From Capsicum annuum (Eukaryota; Streptophyta; Magnoliopsida; Solanales; Solanaceae): a stretch of DNA of 64,000 nucleotides. The stretch lies in contig NC_061115.1 in NCBI RefSeq assembly GCF_002878395.1, forward strand, positions 153,940,852 to 154,004,851, read 5' to 3'. The notes beneath the pieces were generated by a model. That model had not been told where the DNA came from, ran no database searches, and saw nothing but the letters and a program-made list of their open reading frames with translations. Positions 36,124-47,427 of this stretch are shown here, in pieces; the stretch's first letter is position 1, and each line of letters begins with the position of its first letter. Both the position numbers and the translations under genes were made by a program.

Positions 36124-38319
36124 TGAAGGAGAATCGTGTCATGACGTTAAATTAGTCTTTTGATGGGAGGAAACCCATCTTTTAAACATTTATTAAATTT
36201 TTTATGTTTTGTAGGTGTTTTGACACTATTTAGAAGTCTAAAAAGTAGGGGGAAAACAGAGTTAAAGTTGGCAGCTATGCAAAAAAATAGGGAAAAATCA
36301 GCCTCAGTTACCACAATCGTTGTCTGAGGGTCGCAATTGAGCCATCGCAATCGTGGTACATTCTATTGCGATCGCGACAGTTCAAAGAAATTGGTGTTGA
36401 TGCTTAAGGGAGTCTTTTTTAACCCTTGTACTTATTTTACATATTGTAGTGAGGATGCTTCAACTCTTTAAGTTGGGGGTGGGGTTATATTTGTGTTCGG
36501 GCATCATAATCTAAAATTCTCACCCCTAGCATAGAGGTTGCTATGATCTCCTTGATTGATTTTGGATGAGCCTTTCCCGATGATGGATTGGGTGACGACA
36601 TTCTTAAGTAAAAATTGTCGTGATTAGGTTTTGAGCCATAGATGCAGGGGAAGTCTAAGTACCCATAGCATTGGAGTTTTGGGATTGCCCTTATACCTAA
36701 GGTGAAGTCTGAGTATCCATTTGTTTGACCCTCATGAGAGCCAAAATATGAGACGACATCTTGGTTTAGTGCCATCAATAGCAAATTTTTTGTGGCGTAA
36801 ATGCGAAGCAAACACCCCCCTCCGTAGCATTGGAGTTTTTGGATCGCCCTTATACCTATGTGAAGTCTGAGTAACCATATGGTTTTCCCTTATGAGAGCC
36901 AAAGTATGATATGACGGCTTGGTTTAATGCAATCGATAGAAAATTTTGTGTGGTTTCAATGCGAAGAAAACACTTCCCTCTGTCCAAAATTTGTGAAAAC
37001 CAAGGGCATAGATGTGAACAATTTTGTAACAATACTTTACCTCTTTTTGTGAATCCAAAGTCTTTAGTTTGTAGTATATGGTAAATACTTCCTTTTTTCT
37101 TTAGTAGGAAATGAAATTGAGCCTCATTGAAAAGTTTGCATGCCATGTGTGGTGAGCATAATTGTGTATCTCTCATGCATGCTTGTATCATCTAGAAATT
37201 GCCCCGTTAGTCTCTCAAGGCTAATTGTGATTATGCTTGGTTGGTGAAATGATCTTAGGCTTTCTTTATGAACATAGGAACCCACTTTAGCTTAAATAGC
37301 CTACCCGTACATAGAATAGTGTCATTAGTTACCCATTTTGAGCCTTCAAGCCTTTCTTAGAAACCACATTACAAGCCTTGAACCATTTAAAGTTTATCCC
37401 TCTTTTGAATACTACCCTCCTTGAACTTGGAAATTAAATAAAATTGATGGCCGAATTCTTAAGTTGGGGGTGGTAAGTTTTGGAAGAACTGACCTTAGGC
37501 TATGATATTGTAGGTGGGTGCCTAAAAAGCTAAGCAAAGAGAGAAAGTAAAAAAATAAAAAATAAAAGAATCATTAAAAGAAGGAATAGCATGGATTGAA
37601 AAAGAAATAGTCAGAAAAAAATGCTTTCAAGGAGATGGGTAAATCAAGGTAGCAAAAGTAGGCATGTGTGAATTTTGGAAACAAATAAAGTTTTCCATTG
37701 TCAAAAGCTTGGTTAAATAGTGTGATGTAGATATTCAAAGGAGGGTGTAGTCACTTTTTACCCAAATGATATCACCCTTTCCTGAACCTACGTTACAAGC
37801 TCAAAAAATTCCTTCAAGATCTCCAACCAAGTGTATTCATTGTAGTGGCGATTGAAAATAAGGGCAAGCATAAGGTATGGTAGTTGTTAGCATTGAGAGA
37901 TTCTTTGCGAGAGCGAGTGTTTGCACTTAAATCCCTTGTTGCATAATAGATAATTTGGTGTGCGGGATTTCTTTCTCATGAGGAGGCATGTCGACTAATT
38001 AAGGCGGGTGAAGTTGTCATCTTCTAAAAAATGAGGCAAAGGAGTATAGTTGAATTATTATCAATAGGGAGTCACTTCTAGAGAGTTGGTGATTGCTGTA
38101 TTGATTGTTTTTTAAAGTCATTTGCATCCTTGAAAAATGTATTTCATGTTGAGAGAGTCGTGAGAATAGCTTTACTCATGCTTGAGAGCTACTTGTTGGT
38201 GTTAATCAAGTTCAGTCATTGTGATCATTAAGTCATAGAAATGGGCTTAAAATTTGCATAGTCTCATTGAGTAAGAAGTAGTGTTGCTTGAGGACAAGCA
38301 AAGATTAATGTTGGGGTGC
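36124..38319 (+). other. Element C 3' non-coding region, tandem duplication and polypurine tract
   Basis: This is 2.2 kb after pol with no envelope-like frame. It contains a tandem duplication of about 159 bp (about 36669-36985, units starting at CATTGGAGTTTT), which produces two similar antisense open frames. Purine tracts TTTAAGTTGGGGGTGG (about 36468) and TTAAGTTGGGGGTGG (about 37460) precede the last one, TTGGGGTGC (38311-38319), next to the 3' LTR. A block at 36305-36385 repeats the CGATCGC-type motifs of the LTR. Confidence 0.65.
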
Positions 38320-39711
38320 TGATGAATAGTGAATTTACAACTCATATACATCTAAATCTTTGCACACTACTATGATTAAAAGATATTAATGAGACAAATT
38401 TGAATGGACTAATTCCCATGGTTTGCAGGTATACAGGTGATGAGAAGGAAAGAAGTGAAATGAGCTAAAAAGAGAACAAACCGGGAAGAAATAGTACAAA
38501 AGCTAGAAATCGGGAGCAGGAAATGACCCTCAATTACCGCGATCGCTGTCTGAGGGTCGCGATCGTGGCCAATCCAAATTAGTTAAAGATGATGATCGCA
38601 ATGGGTTTTCTGCCATCACGGGAGACGCATTTACAATCAATGCACCAGCGATTGCTATGAGGCAAAAATTAGCCTAGGGGTAGATTTGTAAATTCTCACA
38701 TCTAGTTCCAATCTCTTAAAAGAGAAAACCCTTTCACTTTGTATCATCTTCCAAATTTCATATAGAGAGAAAACTTCCAACTTGTGTAAGATTAACAATT
38801 GTATTTAATCTTCCAAACAGATATTTTTAGTTGTAATTAGAGCTTGGAATTTTGGGATTACTCTTACTTTATTTTCAATTGAGGAAATGAACTTCAATTT
38901 GGGTAATGCTCTTTTTCCTATTTCCATGAGTAGCTAAATATTCTATCTTGGGATTATGTTTGAATAGGGTGCAAATGTGTGAAGGTTTTTGATTGTTTGT
39001 GTGCAATCTTTTTTAATGATGGTGGGTTTCACAAATACTTGATAGCCAAATTAGGATTTATGGGTGAAAACACTAATTTTCCCTAAATTTCACATCATCC
39101 TTGAAAATGGGATGTGGATGGCAAGGTATTGGTGAACAATAACTAGATGTTAGTTTATTCCTTTACATTATCTTTGAAATAGGGATGGATTGTGACTTTG
39201 TTATGTCTTGGTCATCTTCCTAGAAATAAGTATGCCCAATTGAGGTTTTGGGTGGATTTGTTTGCCACACCAATGGGGTATCCGAAAGGGTCCAACGGTG
39301 ATATATTTAGTGGTTGGTTGAAAAACTAGCATCAAAACCCCTAACCTAGCCTACCATATAGTCATTAACTAGGTTTTGCATTTGATTATCATGAACCCAT
39401 GCATTATTTGCCCTTAGGAATACATAATGCCAAGACCATCTCCTATTGGAATATTACCTACATTTGTTGCTCTTAAGTAGTTTGAATAGATTTTGTCAAA
39501 ACAACCATCCAAACCATACCCCCCCCCCCAAATTTTAATTTATGTATTGTATTTCGTTTACACTACGAGTATATACTTAGATACTTTCAACACCCATAGG
39601 ATTTAAATATTAGATTCAGTTTTCAAGGATTCTGCATCAACTCAAATTGGGTTATTATATTTGACAACGATCACCTTGCCCATAAACTATGGAGTAAGTT
39701 GAGTGTGATCA
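38320..39711 (+). repeat. Element C, 3' LTR (1392 bp)
   Basis: Starts TGATGAATAGTG and ends GAGTGTGATCA, followed by TSD TAGTT. It carries the GCGATCGC-type motif cluster at about 38537-38660 and one copy of the unit that is duplicated in the 5' LTR. Confidence 0.92.
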
Positions 39712-39716
39712 TAGTT

Positions 39717-39932
39717 TCATTGGAAAGTGTGGGTGTTTTGGATTCATTATCTTATGAGAAAGTTCTGATGGGGAACTTGTATCAGAAAGTTCATTGGTTG
39801 CAAACGAAGGATGTGGCTTTAGTAAAGGTTCTATGGAAGAACCATAAGGTTGAAGAGGACACTTGGTAAGCTGAAGAGGACATGAAGACCAAGTATCCAT
39901 TCTTGTTTCCCCTTCCGGATAATCGTGCTTAA
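39717..39932 (+). pseudogene. Element B chromodomain (end of pol)
   Basis: This continues B's integrase after element C. The frame reads SLESVGVLDSLSYEKVLMGN, then VALVKVLWKNHKVEEDTW, the chromodomain signature of Tekay/Del elements, then a TAA, EEDMKTKYPFLFPLPDNRA and a terminal TAA at 39930-39932. One premature stop lies right after the W. The domain would bind methylated histone H3 and target integration. It matches element A's chromodomain in layout but not in sequence detail. Confidence 0.85.
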
Positions 39933-40098
39933 GGTATGTGTTATTATTAACATCTTTATTTTCTAACTTTGTTAAAGAAAATTGTGATTTCCTTGATATC
40001 TTTGTTTTTTGTCTTTGTTAACGGTAAGAGTCGGTGTGTTTCTATGTTAAATTGTGCTAAGGGATACCTTGTCTCATCATTCGAGGACGAATTATCCT

Positions 40099-40113
40099 AA
40101 GGAGGGGGGAGAA
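40099..40113 (+). other. Element B polypurine tract
   Basis: AAGGAGGGGGGAGAA is an uninterrupted 15-base purine tract that abuts the 3' LTR. TCATTCGAGGACGAA upstream is the usual leader in this family. Confidence 0.9.
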
Positions 40114-42395
40114 TGTAATACCCCAAAATTTTTATCCCTGACAAATTTCTTGATCTTTGAGCTTACGGTCCTCATTACGACTCACCTATGAGTCGTAGGG
40201 TGTCATTGCAGGTCTTAGGGACCCGATCGTAACCTATCTAGTATATTTTCCTGGAGTTTTTGTATTGCCTATGACTTGGACCCTATGAGTCGTAGGGTCT
40301 CGTAATGAGTCATAGGGTATGAATCGTAGGGAAACCAATGTACTATCCTAAGTTTTTACTGTGAATGCGACTAGCACACTATGAGTCATAAGGACTGGAT
40401 ATGAGTCGTATAGTGTGACTCATAACTAAACCATTATGGGGTGACCCTAAACACTGTCCAAACTATGATTGGACTAAAAGAGTCATATGGTGACCCTACG
40501 AGTTGTGAGATCACCCATAGCGACTGGATGTCGGTTTTTAGTCTTTTAATTAAGGGCATCCATGCAATTTCCCTCCTACCCCACTTAGCCACCACAACTT
40601 AAACCCCTATTTGGGGCTTCATTAGCATACTATTCACAATAAAAACACTTTCTCAAACTCTCTAAATTATCTTAAGCAAGATACTGAGGGTTTCCAAGAA
40701 GTTGATCAATTAGAGCTCCCAATTGCAAATTATCTCCACAACTCTTGATATTTCAGGCATGTTACTCTTCCCCAACTATTACTTTGTAAAAGCATGTATT
40801 TTAAATAATTATCCATGTGGTTCTGATGGTGGTTTTGGAATATGGGATGAGGGTTTTGAATGCTTGTTGTTTATGTGATGTTTCATGTTTACATATGTAT
40901 TGTTTATGTTTAAATGGTGGTTTTGAAATTAATTTGATGCATAAGTATGGCGAATAAACTAGGAGATTGTGATTTTCCCAAATTTTGTGAATATTGACAA
41001 TTGATTAGTAACAACCCCAACCCAACTTTGTGAAAGCGGTTTTGAGTATGAATAAAAATTGCATTAAACTATTTTCATGAATAAAAATTGCATTAAACTA
41101 TTTTCGAAACAATTTCATGATATAAAGAGGTTATTGAAACATGATGGTTGATTTAATGAACAAAGGGAGTAGGTGTTCCTCCACCTTGTATTAATGAACA
41201 AAGGGAGTTGTTCTCCTAAGTTAATGGAAGTGATTTGGCATGTTGATGATACCTTGCAAGTGTATTTGGTATGACGATACCAACAGTGTATGCCTAAATG
41301 TGTATTATAGTTCAATGAATGGGAATATGTGATAAATGTTTTAATGGGGCTTAAAAGAGGGTTGTGTAGCTAGGCCATGAAAGTGGAGGTCCCGAGGGAC
41401 CAATACTGGAAACTGCATTTGTCAGCGTGGGGGTCAAAATAGCCTAGGGTTTGAGTCCCCTCGCTTATGACCAGGTGATTTGAGTCCACCTTATTATTAC
41501 GATTGGGAGGTTCGAGTCCCCCATATTATATTATAAGATTGGGTGCTTAAGTCACCTTAGTATATGATTGGGAGGTTCGATTCTCCCATGCATATATATG
41601 AGATTATTCTCCAATTTTTGCGGCTATATGCACTGGAGCCCGACCAGGGAGTGAGAGCTAGGTCCCATATAGCCCATGGGTACTATTATATGACAGTTAA
41701 GCTACACAATTTAGGCTAAAGTTTTAACGTGCAAGTTAATCCTTGTTTCCTATCCTAGCATGTTATATAAGTGTGTGTGTGTGTGTATATATGCACACAT
41801 GTATTTGAATATGTACATTGAGTTGAACTGAATTTTGAATTGCTATTTTTTTATTCATATTCCTGAGTTACATGCTAGTGCTCAACCCACTAACCGTCTC
41901 CGGATGTTGTATCTCCATGCGATATAGGCACCAGAGATACTCTTACTTTTTATATGCAGTATTACGTGGATGGGCTCAGTTCAGCGGTTGTTTGCGGTGA
42001 AGTGATGAGCTTCCATTCTCTAGAAGACTTGATAATTCCATTGGTTTCCTTTCATAAACTAGAATTAAAGAGTTCACATTAACATTATCATTGTCATTGT
42101 CATTGTCAGAGTCGGGGGCATGTCCCGACACTTTATTAATTTTGGTTTGTTAGAAGGATTTAAGGATTATTACGGACTTGGGTAGTGGCGTTGGTTGTTT
42201 TGGCTTGTTAACAGTTATTGGTTGTAGATATATCTTAAATTTTGAGAGCTTATCTTATGCTATTTTGTTTTATGTTCCAAATTCAGTGACTATTAAGGGT
42301 ATTGTGTCCTATTTGGTTAGGAGCAGGGGGTGGTCTCCAATCCTGGTTGGACTTGAGATGCCCGTCATGGTCAGGGTCTAGTTCAAGTCGTGGAA
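40114..42395 (+). repeat. Element B, 3' LTR (2282 bp)
   Basis: Starts TGTAATACCCC; its end GTCGTGGAA is a diverged form of the 5' copy's GTTGTGACA. TSD AATAC follows. It holds ATGAGTCGTAGGGT-type repeats at about 40181-40520, a ~37-bp tandem duplication of AATAAAAATTGCATTAAAC (about 41050-41105) not seen in the 5' LTR, and a GT microsatellite at 41771-41786. Confidence 0.92.
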
Positions 42396-42400
42396 AATAC

Positions 42401-43370
42401 ACAACACAAACTAACACCAGAAGCATCATAACAACGATGAATCTCCCACCCTCAATAGAAAGAGCCAAAATAGGAGCTGAAGTAAGAAACTCCTTAAGAT
42501 TTCCAATGCCTGACTCACACTCCTTGAACCATTGAAAAGGAACCTCTATCTGAGTCAATCTGGTCATTGGCGCTGCAATGGTAGAAAAACTCTCAATGAA
42601 CCACCTATAGAAACTGGTCAAACCAATAAAGCTATGAACCCCAATTGGAGATATAGGCCTGACCCAATCATGAATAACCTCGATGTTCATTGGGTCAATC
42701 ATAATTCCAACCTTAGACACCGCATGACCAAGGAACGTCTCTGACTAAAATCAAAACCCACACTTAGAGAATTTGGCAAAAAACATATGATCTCTCAAAG
42801 TCTGGAGCACAATCCTCAAATGTTACATATATTCCTCTCTATTCCTCGAGTACACAAGGATGTCATCGATGAACACAATCATAAAAGAATCAAAATAAAG
42901 TCTGAACACATGGTTCATCAACCCAAAAGACATCACTAGAAACTCATAATGACCATAACGAGTCCTAAAGTTTGTCTTTGGGATATCCTCATCCCAAATC
43001 CTCAACTGATGGTAACCAGATCTCAAATCAATCTTAGAGGACACTGCTGCTCCTTGAAGTTGGTCAAACAAATCATTAATGGGAGGTATAGGATACTGGT
43101 TCTTCACCATCACCTCATTAAGCTTCCTATAATCAATACACATACGTATGAAACTATCCTTCTTCTTTACGAACAAGACATGAGCTCCCCAAGGAGGCAC
43201 ACTTGGTCTAATGAAACCCTTACCAAGAAGATCCTGAAGTTGAGAATTCAACTCCTTAAGCTTAGTGGGATCCATATGATAAGGTGCCACAGAAATGGGT
43301 CAGGTTCTCGACTCAAGATAAATAACAAACTTGATATCATGCTTAGGAGAAAGAATAGGTAGATCGGTAG
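42401..43370 (-). pseudogene. Element A reverse transcriptase and RNase H start (broken)
   Basis: On the minus strand, 43290-42823 is a long RT frame: [73 protein letters not shown] and the active site [12 protein letters not shown] with both aspartates kept (42862-42867). Between FGL and NHVFR about ten residues usual at this place are missing without loss of frame. A shift leads to 42720-42283 with IGLTSFYRWFIESFSTIA (thumb) and the first RNase H block EGGRFIV. B's insertion at 42400 cuts RNase H just after its first catalytic region. Confidence 0.9.
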
Positions 43371-44050
43371 GGAAACCATTAGGAAACTCACAAACTATAG
43401 CAATAGAGTCAAGCAACGGGCTCTCCATACTAACATCAAAAATATAAGTGAGATACGACTCTCAACCCCTCAAAATAAGCCTCCTAGTATGAATATAAGA
43501 AATAATCCCCATCAGTTCGCGACTAATCGCTCCCTGCGACACGACCGGGGGTGTGCCAGGCATGGCTAAGGTTACAGTCTTGGAAAAATAATCCATGACC
43601 GCATGATAGTGGGATAACTAGTCCATGCTTAGAATCACATCAAAATTCATCATATCTAATACAGTAACATCAGCCTGAGTATAAAAATCTCAAACAGTCA
43701 TAACACAAGATCTATAAACCTAATCCACAACTAAAAAATTACCCACGTGAGTAGATACACATAATAGCATGGATAATAAATCCTAATATAACTCTAACTA
43801 CAGATCATAATAAACAGACACATAAGAATAAGTGGATCCCAGATCAAATAAAGCAAAAGTTGACTGACGACACACCAAGATCGTGCCTGTGATAACAACA
43901 TCCGAAGACAGCCTCAAGTCTGGTAGGTACTGCATACAACTAATTATGTAGGTTATCTGGTTGGGCTCCTGATCGATCTCATGGTATACCTGCCTAAAAA
44001 ATTTCACGAGCACCCTAGGGACCACCCCTACGACTATGCATACCACGTCT
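43371..44050 (-). pseudogene. Element A protease and linker (broken)
   Basis: Frame 44046-43798 on the minus strand ends with STFALFDLGSTYSYVSVYYD, the retropepsin active-site block with its Asp kept. The following part (43370-43790) is in several frames; I see MDYFSKTVTLA-like and LPILSPKHDIKFVI-like pieces of the linker to RT. It would process Gag-Pol. Confidence 0.75.
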
Positions 44051-45450
44051 AGCTGAGGGTGGAACTTCTCAAATTGATGAAGGAACCATCACTTCACGAC
44101 TGGGGCACTCTCTCGAAAAATGATCAAAGGTTGCACAACCATAACATACCCTAGGTACTGTACTAAAACTAGAAGATCCGGCTGACCCAAAGTAACCACC
44201 AAGACTAGAATAACTAAAAAACAAATCTCTCAAAGACTGACCACTACTCTAGCTAGACAATCACTGAAACTAGACTGGACTTTATCGATAATCTGAAGTA
44301 TGGCCTAAATAGGCCTACTAGACTAACCCAGAAGCTGATATAGTTGATGCAAAGGGTACCTACCCTAAGAACCACTGCCTATGAATCATAAGCCACTACA
44401 ACTCCCATGGAAACTACCCTGATATTCTGGCCTCTTATTAATGTCCCCTTAGGCCTCACGATACATCTCCCCTATAACCTGAGAGTGATCATAAACCTCA
44501 GAAAAAGATTTATCCACCGTAACTAAAATCTGTGTAGACATATGAAAAGAAAGTTTCAATCTTTGAACAAGGCAACAAACTCTCTCACACTTAGTAGTCA
44601 TAATAGAAGTAGCATGCCTAGACAACTTAAGGGATCGAGCCTCATACCTCACAACAGTAATAGAGACCTGCTCCAACCTCCAGAATTGATCTCTCAAAAT
44701 ATCCCTAAGACTGTGAGGCATATACTTTTCCATGAAGATCTCAAAAAAAATAAGTCCATGTCAAAGGGGGAGATCCACCTGGCCTGAAATCAAGATGACC
44801 TCTCCACCAATATCGTGTGGTCAAGTCCAACTAAAAATTTAGTTTAATCCATACCATGAGTCTCAACTTGTCCCAAATTATTGGAGCCTATCCTTACAAG
44901 CAATCAAAAACTCATACGCATCCTCGCCCGGTGCACCAGAAAATCTAGGTCGAGCCAATCTCAAGAACCTACCCAACATCTTCTTATCCTCAATAGAAAT
45001 AAAAAGTTAGGAAGACACCGACTGAGAAACTACCAGCTTGATAACTATCATCTGGGTAACTATCGGCACAGAAAAGTCCTCAACACTGAGAGTTGCAGCT
45101 ACAGGTTGCATCCCCTACTCAGTACCAGTTTGATCTATATAGTATGCCCTATCAGAGGGTGCACCACCAACCAATACCAAAAGTTAAACCAAAGCATCCC
45201 TAAGTACTAAATAAGAAATAAACCTTGATGGATCCTGGGCTAGTCACTAGCCCATCGCTAGCTGGGGTGGAAGAATCTCTGGCTCACGGGAAAAGATAGG
45301 GTCTGGTGAAGTCCCCCTATCTTTTCCTCTTGCTAAGGGCACATCCCTAGGTTGTCCAAGACCTATATGTCATCCATAAATAGCGAGAGGATACCTAGTC
45401 TCGGTCTAAGGACCCTCATCTCGTGTAGTGGTAGCACGTGTCCTAGCCAT
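44051..45450 (-). pseudogene. Element A gag (broken)
   Basis: The frame opens at ATG 45450 (minus) with MARTRATTTRDEGP and a stop. Capsid pieces lie at about 44930-44450 (MEKYMPHSLRDILRDQFWRL with SLKLSRHATSIMTTKCERVC). The zinc knuckle is intact: C-x2-C-x4-H-x4-C as CYGCATFDHFSRECP at 44104-44146. Stops are frequent (at least six). It would package the RNA; the knuckle binds it. Confidence 0.82.
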
Positions 45451-45639
45451 CTACGAAAGAGTAAAACCAAAGAAATGCTTTAGAAACCAACTCAAACTCT
45501 TAGCACAAAATGAGTGAAAGAAGTGAAGAACTCTTAAGAATGTCTTATAGCCTTCCAAAGATAAGAAATAGAGGTCATCATTCTGATCCAGAGACTCTAC
45601 TAGACACTTGCTCTTGTACCAATAATTCCAGTAAACCTA

Positions 45640-45652
45640 GGCTCTGCTACCA
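45640..45652 (-). other. Element A primer-binding site, tRNA-iMet type
   Basis: On the minus strand TGGTAGCAGAGCC starts three bases inside the 5' LTR. It differs from the initiator tRNA-Met site at one base (G for T at position 6). Confidence 0.88.
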
Positions 45653-46540
45653 ATTTGTCACCGCTTGATTTACAAGTCATAATATAAATTACTTTATCCT
45701 GCCATTAGGTAAGCCAAACCGTAGCTCGAAGATACACACAATGGGCTAACTTAGTACGAAATGGCCTAAATTATCGAAAATCAACATCTAAAGAGTTAAA
45801 ACAACAATAGAGTCATCATAACATTCTCATAGATAGATAAGAGAGCAACAATTATCATAAGACTCGGTAATGTTAGTATATGAGCTACTACAAATGAACT
45901 ATAAGTAATGAATAGTCAAATACAATTTGTCTTTAAAATAAAGAGTAGACATAGATAAATAGAAGGAACAAGGGAAACTCTGACTTTAAGAGCTCACCCA
46001 ATCTTTGAAATGAATCCTACACGACCGTCACGTCAACGGCGGCAACTAGTACTCAAATCTGTACCAAAAAAAGGTACAGAAGCATAGTATGAGTACCAAA
46101 ACCATGGGTACTCGATAGGCATCATCGATTGATTAAGCTAAATTATGATATAAATACGATAAGATACATGCTAAAGAAAACTAAGTCAAAGTAATAGGGA
46201 AAACCTGGAAATAAGCTCCAACACTATTGTACATGAATAAATGAATAAATTCATAATATTAGTGTAACTATCACACAGCTATAATTACGGTAAATAACCC
46301 AACACCGGGCACCATAATCATGGAGAGTATAATTAAAAGAAAATAAATAACCAAAGATCCATAACTCTACCAAGCATTAGCTATAACCATCAATCTATCC
46401 ATACCAAATCATATCATCCCCAACTTTTAATGCCGAACCAGAACCAAAACTCATATCATTATCATCATAACATCCTCAATAGTATCATCATCACAATATC
46501 ATTTGTCGGACTTGAACTAAAACTCATATTATAAATATAA

Positions 46541-46657
46541 GAGAAAATAAATAAATACCCCCTCTGGTCATGTCCGAGTTTTTCAAAAAGATACTTAAAC
46601 TTTACTTTCGACCTATTACCCATGATTCTTCTTTAATCTGTTGTAAATACACCATTC
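46541..46657 (+). repeat. MULE F left terminal inverted repeat
   Basis: About 117 bp that pair with the inverse of 52606-52722. Shared blocks include GAGTTTTTCAAAAAGA, ACTTAAACTTTA, ATTCTTCTTTAAT and TTGTAAATACACCATT. Mutator TIRs usually contain the transposase binding site and the promoter of the genes inside. Confidence 0.88.
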
Positions 46658-47427
46658 TAACCATATTCTTCAGCAAACCTTAGTCCGTGGTTGGCACTCT
46701 CTTTTTAAATAATAATTTAATTATCAAAAGGTTGGGTTTAACCTAATAACCCAACCCAATTCTAATAAAATATCCCCAAACACATATTCTCATTCATTTC
46801 CTATTTTTCTCTATCTGCTTCGATTTTTCTTTCCTTTATTTCGTGACCTACACTCTAAGCTCACATTAAAAGGAGATTGAAGGTCTTTGGGAGATAAATT
46901 TTTTGGGGGAAATATGTATTAACCTAAGAGTAGAGAATTTTACAGGTTAGGGTTTTGTGCATTTTAGTTTTGATGTCTCTAATATTTGATGGCTTTTTTG
47001 AAGTTGTATTTTTAGGGGGAGGGGGGGAATATTTTTTTAGGTCATAATTTAGAGAAATTGATGCAAATATGAACATATTGACTTATGCATGTACAACATC
47101 TTTGTTAAATTTTTATCGATTTGATGGCTTTTTCGAAGTTATATTTTTTGGGGGGAAAATATATTTTTAGGTCATAATTTAGTGAAATTGATGCAAATAT
47201 GAACATATTGACTTATGTATGTACAACGTCTTTGTTGGATATTTGTTGATTTTTTTGCATATGTTGTTGTTACTGTTACGGTGTTGTAGTAACATGTACA
47301 AGTCAGAATTCTTTTTGGGTATGTGTCAAGTAAGGGTGGGTTGGGGTGGGTGGGGTGTTTTTTCTCTTTGTTTACTAATTTCAATGTGTTTGTGTGGTTA
47401 AATTATTGCTTTTTCAGATATCTTTCA

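Larger units (their letters stand above)
14174..39711 (+). mobile_element. Element C: Athila-like LTR retrotransposon nested in B
   Basis: A plus-strand non-chromo Ty3/Gypsy element. LTRs are 14174-15651 and 38320-39711, flanked by TGGTT (14169-14173) and TAGTT (39712-39716), four of five bases equal. The primer site is of tRNA-Asp type, which is typical of Athila. Gag, protease, RT, RNase H and integrase lie at 30925-36123, followed by 2.2 kb of non-coding DNA. Net length is about 10.4 kb without element D. It interrupts the end of B's integrase. Stops and frameshifts run throughout. Confidence 0.92.
7284..42395 (+). mobile_element. Element B: Tekay/Del-type LTR retrotransposon nested in A
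   Basis: This plus-strand Ty3/Gypsy chromovirus is flanked by a perfect TSD AATAC (7279-7283 and 42396-42400) and sits in the RNase H region of element A. LTRs are 7284-9483 and 40114-42395. It has the initiator tRNA-Met primer site TGGTATCAGAGCC, gag, protease, RT, RNase H, integrase, a chromodomain and a long polypurine tract. Net length is about 9.6 kb after removing element C (14174-39711). All frames are interrupted, and the RT catalytic site is mutated. Confidence 0.94.
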
